Shown here: one piece after another, positions 57,737-64,000 of the stretch
Layout of the letters: each line of letters begins with the position of its first letter
Position numbering within the stretch: position 1 is the first letter of the stretch
Origin: Salibaculum sp031581025
GTDB lineage: Bacteria; Pseudomonadota; Alphaproteobacteria; Rhodobacterales; Rhodobacteraceae
NCBI RefSeq assembly: GCF_031581025.1
Contig: NZ_JAVLCA010000006.1
DNA length: 64,000 bases
Strand: one strand, 5' to 3'
Translations under genes and position numbers: made by a program
The notes under the pieces: model-generated
The model's input: the letters and a program-made list of their open reading frames with translations, nothing else
Databases searched by the model: none
Told to the model about the DNA's origin: nothing

Positions 57737-58951
57737 ATGACCACAAAGCCCACCGTCCGGTTTCTCGATCGCCGGACCGCGCCCCACCTTGTCACGCTGA
57801 TCCTGCTGGCCGGTATCGCCGCGCTCAACATGTCGATCTTCCTGCCGTCGCTGAACGGCATGACGATTTATTTCGGCACGGAGTACGCGGTGATGCAGCT
57901 GGCCGTCTCGGGCTATCTGGCCGCCACCGCGGTGCTTCAGATCGCCATCGGCCCGCTGGCCGACCGGTTCGGGCGGCGCCCAATGGTGCTGGGGGCGCTG
58001 ACAATCTTCGTGCTGGCCACCCTGGGCGCGGTGATGGCGCCGACGGTCGAGGTCTTTCTGGCCTTCCGCCTGCTGCAGGCGGCCGTTGTCACCACGATGG
58101 TGCTGTCGCGGGCGGTGGTGCGCGACATGGTGCCCGACGAACAGGCCGCTTCGATGATCGGCTATGTCACCATGGGCATGGCGTTGGTGCCGATGATCGG
58201 CCCGGCCATCGGCGGGGCGCTGGACCAGGCCTTCGACTGGCACGCCTCTTTCGTTTTCCTCGCGCTGGCGGGGCTTGGGGTACTGGCCCTGGCCTATTAT
58301 GACCTGGGCGAGACCGTGGCCGGATCAGGCATGGATTTCCGCGCACAGATGCGCACCTATCCCGAGCTTCTGACCTCGCCGCGGTTCTGGGGCTACGTGG
58401 CTTGCGCGGCCTTCGGATCGGGCGCCTTCTTCGCGCTGCTGGGCGGGGCCTCTTTCGTGGCCGGAGAGGTTTTCGGCCTCAGCCCCTTCTGGACGGGGAT
58501 CGCGCTGGGCTCGCCGGCCATCGGCTATGCGCTGGGCAACGGCCTGTCGGGCCGTTACTCCGTGGCGCTGGGGATCGACCGGATGATCCTGATCGGCACC
58601 GGCGTGGCCAGCGCGGGCATGGGGCTGTCCATGGTCCTGACGCTCTTGGGCTTTGTGCATCCGCTGCTGTTTTTCGGCTTTTGCACCGCGCTGGGGCTGG
58701 GCAACGGCCTGATGCTGCCCAATGCCACCGCCGGATCGCTCTCCGTGCGGCCGCACCTGGCAGGCACGGCCAGCGGGCTGGGCGGGTCGATCATGATCGG
58801 GGGCGGCGCGCTGCTTTCGGCCGCGGCGGGCACCCTGCTGACCGAGCGGACCGGCGCCCTGCCCCTGCAGGCGATCATGTTCGTCACATCCCTGATGGCC
58901 ATGGTGGCGATCGGGCTGGTCATGCGGCGCACGGCGCGGATGATGCGCTGA
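57737..58951 (+). CDS. MFS transporter of the Bcr/CflA drug-efflux type
   Basis: A 404-residue major facilitator with twelve helices, the motif A loop PLADRFGRRPMVLG after helix 2, and SRAVVRDMVPDEQAASMIGYV, a Bcr/CflA-family region. The GALxQAFDWHASF loop also fits. It starts at 57737, divergent from pccB, and precedes pccR by 62 bp. It may export a short-chain acid or drug, but the substrate is unknown. Confidence 0.87.
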   Translation: MTTKPTVRFLDRRTAPHLVTLILLAGIAALNMSIFLPSLNGMTIYFGTEYAVMQLAVSGYLAATAVLQIAIGPLADRFGRRPMVLGALTIFVLATLGAVMAPTVEVFLAFRLLQAAVVTTMVLSRAVVRDMVPDEQAASMIGYVTMGMALVPMIGPAIGGALDQAFDWHASFVFLALAGLGVLALAYYDLGETVAGSGMDFRAQMRTYPELLTSPRFWGYVACAAFGSGAFFALLGGASFVAGEVFGLSPFWTGIALGSPAIGYALGNGLSGRYSVALGIDRMILIGTGVASAGMGLSMVLTLLGFVHPLLFFGFCTALGLGNGLMLPNATAGSLSVRPHLAGTASGLGGSIMIGGGALLSAAAGTLLTERTGALPLQAIMFVTSLMAMVAIGLVMRRTARMMR

Positions 58952-58966
58952 GCATTGCGGGCCATG

Positions 58967-59007
58967 TTTGCAAAGGCTAGGCTCAGCCCGAGCTAATCTG
59001 CAAAGGC
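58967..59007. promoter_or_regulatory. Candidate PccR autoregulatory sites
   Basis: TTTGCAAA at 58967-58974 and TCTGCAAA at 58997-59004 are direct repeats of TGCAAAGGC 30 bp apart, ending about 7 bp before the pccR start. They match the core of the palindromes upstream of pccB. Confidence 0.6.
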
Positions 59008-59013
59008 GCGCCC

Positions 59014-60408
59014 ATGACCACCCAGAAACTCTATGCCGGGGCCAAGCTGCGCGAGTTGCGCGGCCGCATCAGCCTGACGCAAAAGGCCTTTGCCGAGAAA
59101 CTGGGCGTCTCGCTGCCCTATCTCAATCAGATGGAGAACAACAACCGCCCGGTCTCGACCACCGTCGTTCTGGCGCTGGCGCAGGAGTTCGGCTTCGACG
59201 TGACCGAGTTGCAATCGGGCGACGAGGCGCGGCTGGTCTCGGACATGCGCGAGGCGCTGGCCGACCCTGTCTTCATCGGCGCCGCGCCGCCGCCCTCGGA
59301 CCTGCGGCTCGCCGCCTCGAACGCACCCGCGCTGGCCCGCGCCTTCCTCGACCTGCACACCGCCTATCGCCAGACCCACGAACGGCTGGCCAGCCTCGAC
59401 GAGGCCCTGGGCCGCGAGGACAGCCGCCTGCAACCCAGCCCCTGGGAAGAGGTGCGCGATTTCTTCCATTATTGCGACAACTACATCGACGCGGTCGACC
59501 GCGCCGCCGAGGGCTTTGCCACCCGCGCCGGGCCGGACATCGCCGCCGCCGCCGAGGCGGCCCTGACGCGCCACGGCGTCACCATCACCCGCAGCCGCGA
59601 CCCCGAGCTGCGCCGCTATGATGCCGAAACCAGGACGCTGACGCTGGCCCGCACCGCCGCGCCGGCCACGCAGGTGTTCCAGATGCTGCTGCAACTGGCC
59701 CTGCTCGACCAGGACAAGCTGCTGGAGGCGACGCTGGATTTCGCCCGCTTCCAGAGCGACCAGGCCCGGTCGATCGCTAAGATCGGGCTGGCCAACTATT
59801 TCGCCGGGGCGGCGCTGATGCCCTATCGCGCGTTCCTTGAGGCCGCGCAGGAGACGCGCCACGACCTCGAACGCCTGGCCGACCGCTTCGGCGCCTCGCT
59901 GGAACAGGTGGCGCATCGGCTGTCCACCCTGCAACGCCCGGGCGCCAAGGGCATTCCCTTCTTCTTCGTGCGCGTGGATCAGGCTGGCACGATCACCAAG
60001 CGCCATTCGGCCACGACCCTGCAATTCGCCCGCTTCGGCGGGGCCTGCCCGCTGTGGAACGTCCATCGCGCCTTCGAGACCCCCGGCCGCTGGCTGCGGC
60101 AACTGGCCGAGACCCCGGACGGGGTGCGCTATTTCTGCCTGGCCCGCGATGTGTCCAAGCCCGGCGGCGCCTGGGGCATCCCGACCCGGCGCTATGCCAT
60201 CGGGCTGGGCTGCGAGGTCAAGCATGCAGGCACCCTGACCTATGCCGACGACATGCCCACCGACCACGGCGAGGCCTTCGAGCCCATCGGGATTTCCTGC
60301 CGCATCTGCGAACGGCGCAACTGCCCGCAACGCTCGGTCCCGCCGCTGGAGCGTCAGTTGCGCGTCGATCCGAACCACCGCGGGATGCTGCCCTATCAGG
60401 TTGACTGA
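59014..60408 (+). CDS. pccR: Short-chain fatty acyl-CoA regulator (ScfR family, PccR type)
   Basis: A transcription factor of 464 residues. The N-terminal XRE helix-turn-helix (about 8-62) has LRGRISLTQKAFAEKLGVSLPYLNQMENN. A middle ImmA/IrrE-like region and a C-terminal domain with the conserved cysteine cluster GISCRICERRNCPQRS follow. In R. sphaeroides, PccR senses acyl-CoA esters and regulates pccB. Its position, divergent from and near pccB with matching operator-like sites, supports the same role here. Confidence 0.93.
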   Translation: MTTQKLYAGAKLRELRGRISLTQKAFAEKLGVSLPYLNQMENNNRPVSTTVVLALAQEFGFDVTELQSGDEARLVSDMREALADPVFIGAAPPPSDLRLAASNAPALARAFLDLHTAYRQTHERLASLDEALGREDSRLQPSPWEEVRDFFHYCDNYIDAVDRAAEGFATRAGPDIAAAAEAALTRHGVTITRSRDPELRRYDAETRTLTLARTAAPATQVFQMLLQLALLDQDKLLEATLDFARFQSDQARSIAKIGLANYFAGAALMPYRAFLEAAQETRHDLERLADRFGASLEQVAHRLSTLQRPGAKGIPFFFVRVDQAGTITKRHSATTLQFARFGGACPLWNVHRAFETPGRWLRQLAETPDGVRYFCLARDVSKPGGAWGIPTRRYAIGLGCEVKHAGTLTYADDMPTDHGEAFEPIGISCRICERRNCPQRSVPPLERQLRVDPNHRGMLPYQVD

Positions 60409-60480
60409 CGCGCAAGGTCGATTGACGCCGCCGCGCGTTTCGGAACACATGGGCAGGGCAGAACGCAGGAGGAGTGCGCC

Positions 60481-60936
60481 ATGGAACTGAGCGGAACACA
60501 GGTGATCGCGGCCGACCGGGACACCGTCTGGGCCCATCTCAACGATGCCGAAACGCTCAAGGCCTGCATCCCGGGCTGCGAAGATCTGACCGGCACCCCG
60601 GAGGAGGGGTTCGAGGCCGTGGTCAAGCAGAAAGTCGGGCCGGTCAAGGCCACCTTCAAGGGCCATGTCACGCTGGAAAACATGAATGCCCCCGAAAGCT
60701 ATACCCTGGTGGGCGAGGGCAAAGGCGGTGTCGCGGGCTTCGCCAAGGGGTCGGCCGACGTGACACTGGTACCGGTCGACGCGGGCACCGAGCTGTCCTA
60801 TGCGGTCGCGGCCAAGGTCGGCGGCAAGCTGGCGCAACTGGGCAGCCGTGTCGTGGGCGGGTTCGCGCGCAAGATGGCCGATGCCTTCTTCGAGAACTTC
60901 AAGGCCCAGGTGGAAGGCCCCGGCGAAGAGGCCTGA
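60481..60936 (+). CDS. CoxG-like SRPBCC protein
   Basis: A 151-residue protein of the CO dehydrogenase subunit G (CoxG/START-like) family: MELSGTQVIAADRDTVWAHLND, ACIPGCEDL, GKGGVAGFAKGSADV and a late TM-like SRVVGGFARKMADAFFENF. CoxG helps assemble or anchor molybdenum hydroxylases. No coxMSL or other molybdenum hydroxylase gene lies nearby, so its partner is elsewhere or its role differs. GCAGGAGG precedes the ATG. Confidence 0.87.
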   Translation: MELSGTQVIAADRDTVWAHLNDAETLKACIPGCEDLTGTPEEGFEAVVKQKVGPVKATFKGHVTLENMNAPESYTLVGEGKGGVAGFAKGSADVTLVPVDAGTELSYAVAAKVGGKLAQLGSRVVGGFARKMADAFFENFKAQVEGPGEEA

Positions 60937-60947
60937 CCTTCCACACT

Positions 60948-60965
60948 GCCGGCCCGAGGGCCGGC
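60948..60965. terminator. GC hairpin between convergent genes
   Basis: Perfect 8-bp arms GCCGGCCC/GGGCCGGC around GA lie between the CoxG-like and DUF465 genes. There is no T-run on either side, so terminator function is only possible. Confidence 0.45.
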
Positions 60966-60966
60966 G

Positions 60967-61206
60967 TCAGGCTTTCTGCAGCTCGGTCCAGATTTCGTCC
61001 TTCAGGGCCAGGCGCTGCTTGCGCAGCTCGGCCATGTGCAGGTCGTCCGTGGGCTCCACGTCCGTTTCCGCACGATGCACCGCCCGGTTGACCTCGTGGT
61101 AGTCGTCGAAGAGCTTGGCGAAATGCGCGTCCTCGACCTTGAGCTTGTGGATCGTCTCGGCGTGCTCGGGAAATTCCTCGGCCAGCTCGTGAGGGGTGTG
61201 CGACAT
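60967..61206 (-). CDS. DUF465/YdcH family small protein
   Basis: A 79-residue helical protein with the YdcH pattern (PEHAETIHKLKVEDAHFAKLFDDYHEVNRAVHRAE, then AELRKQRLALKDEIW). Two helices form a coiled hairpin. The function is unknown in the family. An FNR-type box lies about 64-77 bp upstream. Confidence 0.92.
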   Translation of the reverse strand: MSHTPHELAEEFPEHAETIHKLKVEDAHFAKLFDDYHEVNRAVHRAETDVEPTDDLHMAELRKQRLALKDEIWTELQKA

Positions 61207-61269
61207 GTCTTTTCCTTTTCTGTTCGCGACTTTACGGATCGAGGCTAGGGCCTGTGCTCCCCCGGCACT

Positions 61270-61283
61270 TTGACAGGGATCAA
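61270..61283. promoter_or_regulatory. FNR-type binding site (9 of 10)
   Basis: TTGACAGGGATCAA differs from TTGAT-N4-ATCAA at one position and lies upstream of the DUF465 gene. Distance fits an activator site in a promoter about 30 bp from the gene start. Confidence 0.5.
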
Positions 61284-61285
61284 AG

Positions 61286-61309
61286 GAATTCGCCTATCGC
61301 TGCGAATTC
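61286..61309 (-). terminator. Stem-loop at the end of betA
   Basis: Perfect 8-bp arms GAATTCGC/GCGAATTC with an 8-nt loop containing the betA stop codon. Only a weak T-rich stretch follows on the minus strand. Confidence 0.4.
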
Positions 61310-62934
61310 TCCCAATCGGGATGCACCCAGGGGCGATCGTTGGCGGGCGGCAGGCCGCGGCCCAGCACATGATCGGCGATCTTTTCGCCCACCATGATCG
61401 ACGGGGCGTTGAGGTTGCCGTTGGGAATGCGCGGAAAGATCGAACTGTCGGCCACGCGCAGCCCCGCGACCCCGATCACCCGGCCCTGCGGATCGACCAC
61501 CGCCTCCGGATCATCGGCCCGGCCCATGCGGCAGGTCCCGCAGGGGTGATAGGCGCTTTCGGCGTGGTCGCGAACCGCCGCATCCAGGTCGGCATCCCCC
61601 TGCGCCTGGGGCCCCGGCACCAGTTCCTCGCCGCGCCAGGGCGCGAATGCCTCCTGGCCGAGGATTTCACGGGTCAGGCGGATGCAGGTGCGGAAGTCCT
61701 GCCAGTCGTCGGGGTGGGACATGTAGTTGAAAAAGATGCGCGGGTCCGCTTCGGGATCGGTCGAGCGCAGCGTGACCTCTCCGCGGGACTTCGACCGCAT
61801 CGGCCCGACATGGGCCTGAAAGCCCTCGCGCGCGCCCTTGCCGTCATAGCGCACGGCCAGCGGCAGGAAATGGAACTGGATGTCCGGATAGGCGATGCCC
61901 GCCCGGCTGCGGATGAAGCCGCAGCTTTCGAACTGGTTGCTGGCGCCGGGGCCGCTTTTGCCGAACAGCCATCGCGCCCCGACCCAGGCCTTGCCCAGCA
62001 GGTTCCAGTATTTGTAAAGACTGACCCGGCCCTTGGCCGACATCTGCACGTAAAGCTCCAGGTGGTCCTGCAGGTTCTGGCCCACGCCGGGGCGGTCGGC
62101 CACGACCTCGATTCCGTGCTCGGCCAGATGCGCCGCCGGGCCGATCCCCGACAGCATCAGCAGTTTGGGTGAATTGATTGCCGAGGCGGCGACGATCACC
62201 TCGGCCCAGGCCGAAATCACCCGCCCGTCGGTCAATGCGACGCCCGTCGCGCGCCCGTCCTCGATCACCAGCTTCGCCGCCAGCCCCGAGACCACATCGC
62301 AGCGCCCGGTGGCCTGCGCAGGCCGCAGGTAGGCCGAGGCCGCGGACCAGCGCTTGCCCTGCCAGATCGTTGCCTCGAAGGGGCCGAAGCCCTCCTGCTT
62401 TTCGCCGTTGTAGTCGTCGGTCCGCTCATAGCCCGCCTGCGCGCCCGCCTCGATGAAGGCTTGGACCAGGGGGTTCTTGCCCGCCCCACGCGTGACATGC
62501 AGCGGTCCGCCCTGCCCGCGCCAGGCCGCGTCACCGCCGCGCCCGCCGTCGTGCCAGTCCTCCAGCCGCCGGAAATAGGGCAGCACATCGGCATAGCCCC
62601 AGCCCGCGGCGCCGCTGCCCGCCCAGTGATCGTAGTCATGGGCGTGGCCGCGGACATAGATCATCCCGTTGATCGAGGACGACCCGCCGATCACCTTGCC
62701 GCGCGGACAGGCCAGCCGCCGCCCGCCCAGGTGCGGCTCGGGCTCGGTCTGAAACCCCCAGTCATAGCGGCGCATGTTCATCGGGAAGGACAGCGCGCCG
62801 GGCATGTTGATGAAGGGCCCGGCGTCCGAGCCGCCGTATTCGATCACCAGTACGGATTTGCCGGCCTCGGCCAGCCGATAGGCCATGGCACAGCCCGCCG
62901 AGCCGGCCCCGACGATCACGTAGTCAGCCTGCAT
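61294..62934 (-). CDS. betA: Choline dehydrogenase (GMC oxidoreductase)
   Basis: A flavoenzyme oxidising choline to betaine aldehyde in glycine-betaine synthesis, 546 residues. FAD motif GAGSAGCAMAYRLAEAG is at the start, RGKVIGGSSSINGMIYVRGH follows, and the catalytic-region His is in YHPCGTCRMG. The start at 62934 begins the dinucleotide fold, and the long upstream reading belongs to another frame of betB. The gene follows betB after 13 bp in the usual bet order. A different alcohol substrate in this large family is possible. Confidence 0.9.
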   Translation of the reverse strand: MQADYVIVGAGSAGCAMAYRLAEAGKSVLVIEYGGSDAGPFINMPGALSFPMNMRRYDWGFQTEPEPHLGGRRLACPRGKVIGGSSSINGMIYVRGHAHDYDHWAGSGAAGWGYADVLPYFRRLEDWHDGGRGGDAAWRGQGGPLHVTRGAGKNPLVQAFIEAGAQAGYERTDDYNGEKQEGFGPFEATIWQGKRWSAASAYLRPAQATGRCDVVSGLAAKLVIEDGRATGVALTDGRVISAWAEVIVAASAINSPKLLMLSGIGPAAHLAEHGIEVVADRPGVGQNLQDHLELYVQMSAKGRVSLYKYWNLLGKAWVGARWLFGKSGPGASNQFESCGFIRSRAGIAYPDIQFHFLPLAVRYDGKGAREGFQAHVGPMRSKSRGEVTLRSTDPEADPRIFFNYMSHPDDWQDFRTCIRLTREILGQEAFAPWRGEELVPGPQAQGDADLDAAVRDHAESAYHPCGTCRMGRADDPEAVVDPQGRVIGVAGLRVADSSIFPRIPNGNLNAPSIMVGEKIADHVLGRGLPPANDRPWVHPDWENSQR

Positions 62935-62947
62935 GGGGGTCTCTTTC

Positions 62948-64000
62948 CTAGAACGGGGCCTCGACATCGCCCATACGGACGTAGACGGACTTTTTCTGGC
63001 TGTAGTGTTCGATCGCGTCGCGGGCGTTCTCGCGGCCCAGGCCGGACATCTTGGTGCCGCCGAACGGGGCCTCGACCGGCGCGTCGTTGTAGCTGTTGAT
63101 ATAACAGGTCCCGGCTTCGAATCCGGCGGCCACGCGGTGCGCGCGCGACAGATCGCGGGTGAAAACCCCGGCGGACAGGCCGAACTCGGTGTCATTGGCC
63201 CGCGCCAGAACGTCTTCCTCGGTGTCGAAATCCAGCACCGACAGGACAGGGCCGAAGATCTCCTCGCGGGCGATGGTCATGTCGTCGGTGACATCGGCAA
63301 AGACGGTGGGTTCCAGGTAATACCCCGCGCGGTCCACCCGCTTGCCGCCGACCACCAGCCGCGCGCCCTCCGCGATGCCCTTGGCGATGTAGCCCTCGAC
63401 AATCTCTAGTTGCTCGGCGCTGACCATCGGGCCGTAGTTGACGGCCTGGTCCAGCGGGTCGCCCATCCGAACGCCCTCCAGCCGTTCGGTCAGACGCTTG
63501 AGGAAGGCCTCCTTGATGGCGCTGTGCACGAAGACCCGCGTGCCGTTGGAACAGATCTGCCCCGAGGAATAGAAATTGGCCAGGATCGCGCCGCTGACGG
63601 CGTTTTCCAGATCGGCATCATCGAAGATCACCAGCGGCGACTTGCCGCCCAGTTCCATCGTCACATGCTTCATGCCCACCGCGGCCATGGCATAGACCTT
63701 GCGCCCGGTGGGCACCGAGCCGGTCAGCGAGACCTTCGCGACCCGCGCGTCATTGACCAGAAGCGCCCCGACCCGCGCACGGCCCTGGATCACGTTGAAC
63801 ACCCCTTCGGGCAGGCCCGCCTCGTGCAGGATCTCGGCGACCTGCAGCGCCGACAGCGGCGTGGTTTCCGAAGGCTTGAAGATCATCGCATTGCCGCAGG
63901 CCAGCGCCGGGGCGGCCTTCCAGCAGGCGATCTGGGTGGGGTAGTTCCAGGCGCCGAGGCCCACGCAGACCCCCAGCGCCTCGCGCCGGGTATAGACGAA
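62948..64000 (-). CDS. betB: Betaine-aldehyde dehydrogenase (5' end outside the window)
   Basis: An NAD(P)-dependent aldehyde dehydrogenase that oxidises betaine aldehyde to glycine betaine. It is open to the right edge, so the N-terminal part and start are missing (at least 350 residues are present). Motifs: MELGGKSPLVIF, the catalytic Cys in FYSSGQICSNGT, and FGGTKMSGLGREN near the end. Association with betA supports betB over other aldehyde dehydrogenases. Confidence 0.9.
   Translation of the reverse strand, partial: FVYTRREALGVCVGLGAWNYPTQIACWKAAPALACGNAMIFKPSETTPLSALQVAEILHEAGLPEGVFNVIQGRARVGALLVNDARVAKVSLTGSVPTGRKVYAMAAVGMKHVTMELGGKSPLVIFDDADLENAVSGAILANFYSSGQICSNGTRVFVHSAIKEAFLKRLTERLEGVRMGDPLDQAVNYGPMVSAEQLEIVEGYIAKGIAEGARLVVGGKRVDRAGYYLEPTVFADVTDDMTIAREEIFGPVLSVLDFDTEEDVLARANDTEFGLSAGVFTRDLSRAHRVAAGFEAGTCYINSYNDAPVEAPFGGTKMSGLGRENARDAIEHYSQKKSVYVRMGDVEAPF

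Overview
The window looks like chromosomal DNA of a Roseobacter-group alphaproteobacterium (Rhodobacteraceae). This rests on the high GC content, the gene families and typical neighbourhoods: a PccR/ScfR-type regulator beside pccB, ureDA-BCEFG, betBA, a stand-alone cytochrome aa3 subunit I, and PotABCD-type transport. Nearly all of it is ordinary, tightly packed core genome. No prophage, integrase, transposase or CRISPR array was seen.

Layout. 1-6750: tRNA-Ser, then a plus-strand run of SPOR lipoprotein, D,D-carboxypeptidase, tmk, holB, a TatD nuclease, a metallo-beta-lactamase-fold hydrolase and an AEC transporter, closed by a bidirectional terminator. 6805-12278: a minus-strand polyamine-type ABC operon (potA, solute-binding protein, two unusually enlarged permeases). 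12596-17730: a urease operon ureD-A-(small membrane peptide)-B-C-E-F-G, with many start/stop overlaps. 18133-23707: tRNA-Leu, a 55-residue ORF, lipB, cytochrome oxidase subunit I with an upstream FNR-type box, a DUF2244 protein, a YqeY-like protein and carA. 23823-31274: a membrane glycosyltransferase behind a CtrA-type site, a GntR regulator, a HAD phosphatase, a UbiH-type hydroxylase, an SDR and parE. 31271-32384: an AT-richer orphan HEPN-family gene plus a repeat-rich, gene-free segment, the only clearly accessory patch. 32385-41000: a lipoprotein cytochrome c, a HExxH lipoprotein, a DUF3047 protein, lolDC, a DUF2937 gene broken by a stop codon, a serine hydrolase, proS and a pentapeptide-repeat membrane protein. 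41171-49069: an AI-2E family permease, an HdaA-like protein, ppk, ppx, a DjlA-like protein, a GNAT enzyme and a VOC protein. 49170-60408: a propionyl-CoA assimilation region (methylmalonyl-CoA mutase, pccA, pccB, pccR) interleaved with small unknown genes and an MFS transporter. 60481-64000: an orphan CoxG-like protein, a DUF465 protein with an FNR-type box, and betA plus a truncated betB.

How genes work together. PccB, PccA and the mutase convert propionyl-CoA via methylmalonyl-CoA to succinyl-CoA. PccR is the probable regulator, and TGCAAA-type palindromes lie upstream of both pccB and pccR. No methylmalonyl-CoA epimerase was recognised here. BetB and BetA oxidise choline to glycine betaine. 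Ppk and Ppx make and degrade polyphosphate. LolD and LolC export lipoproteins. Candidate FNR-type boxes precede the aa3 oxidase gene, the cytochrome c lipoprotein and the DUF465 gene, which hints at oxygen control. The most interesting items are the HEPN gene with its repeat-rich flank, the unannotated 52-residue peptide inside the urease operon, the two expanded Pot-type permeases and the predicted regulator sites.
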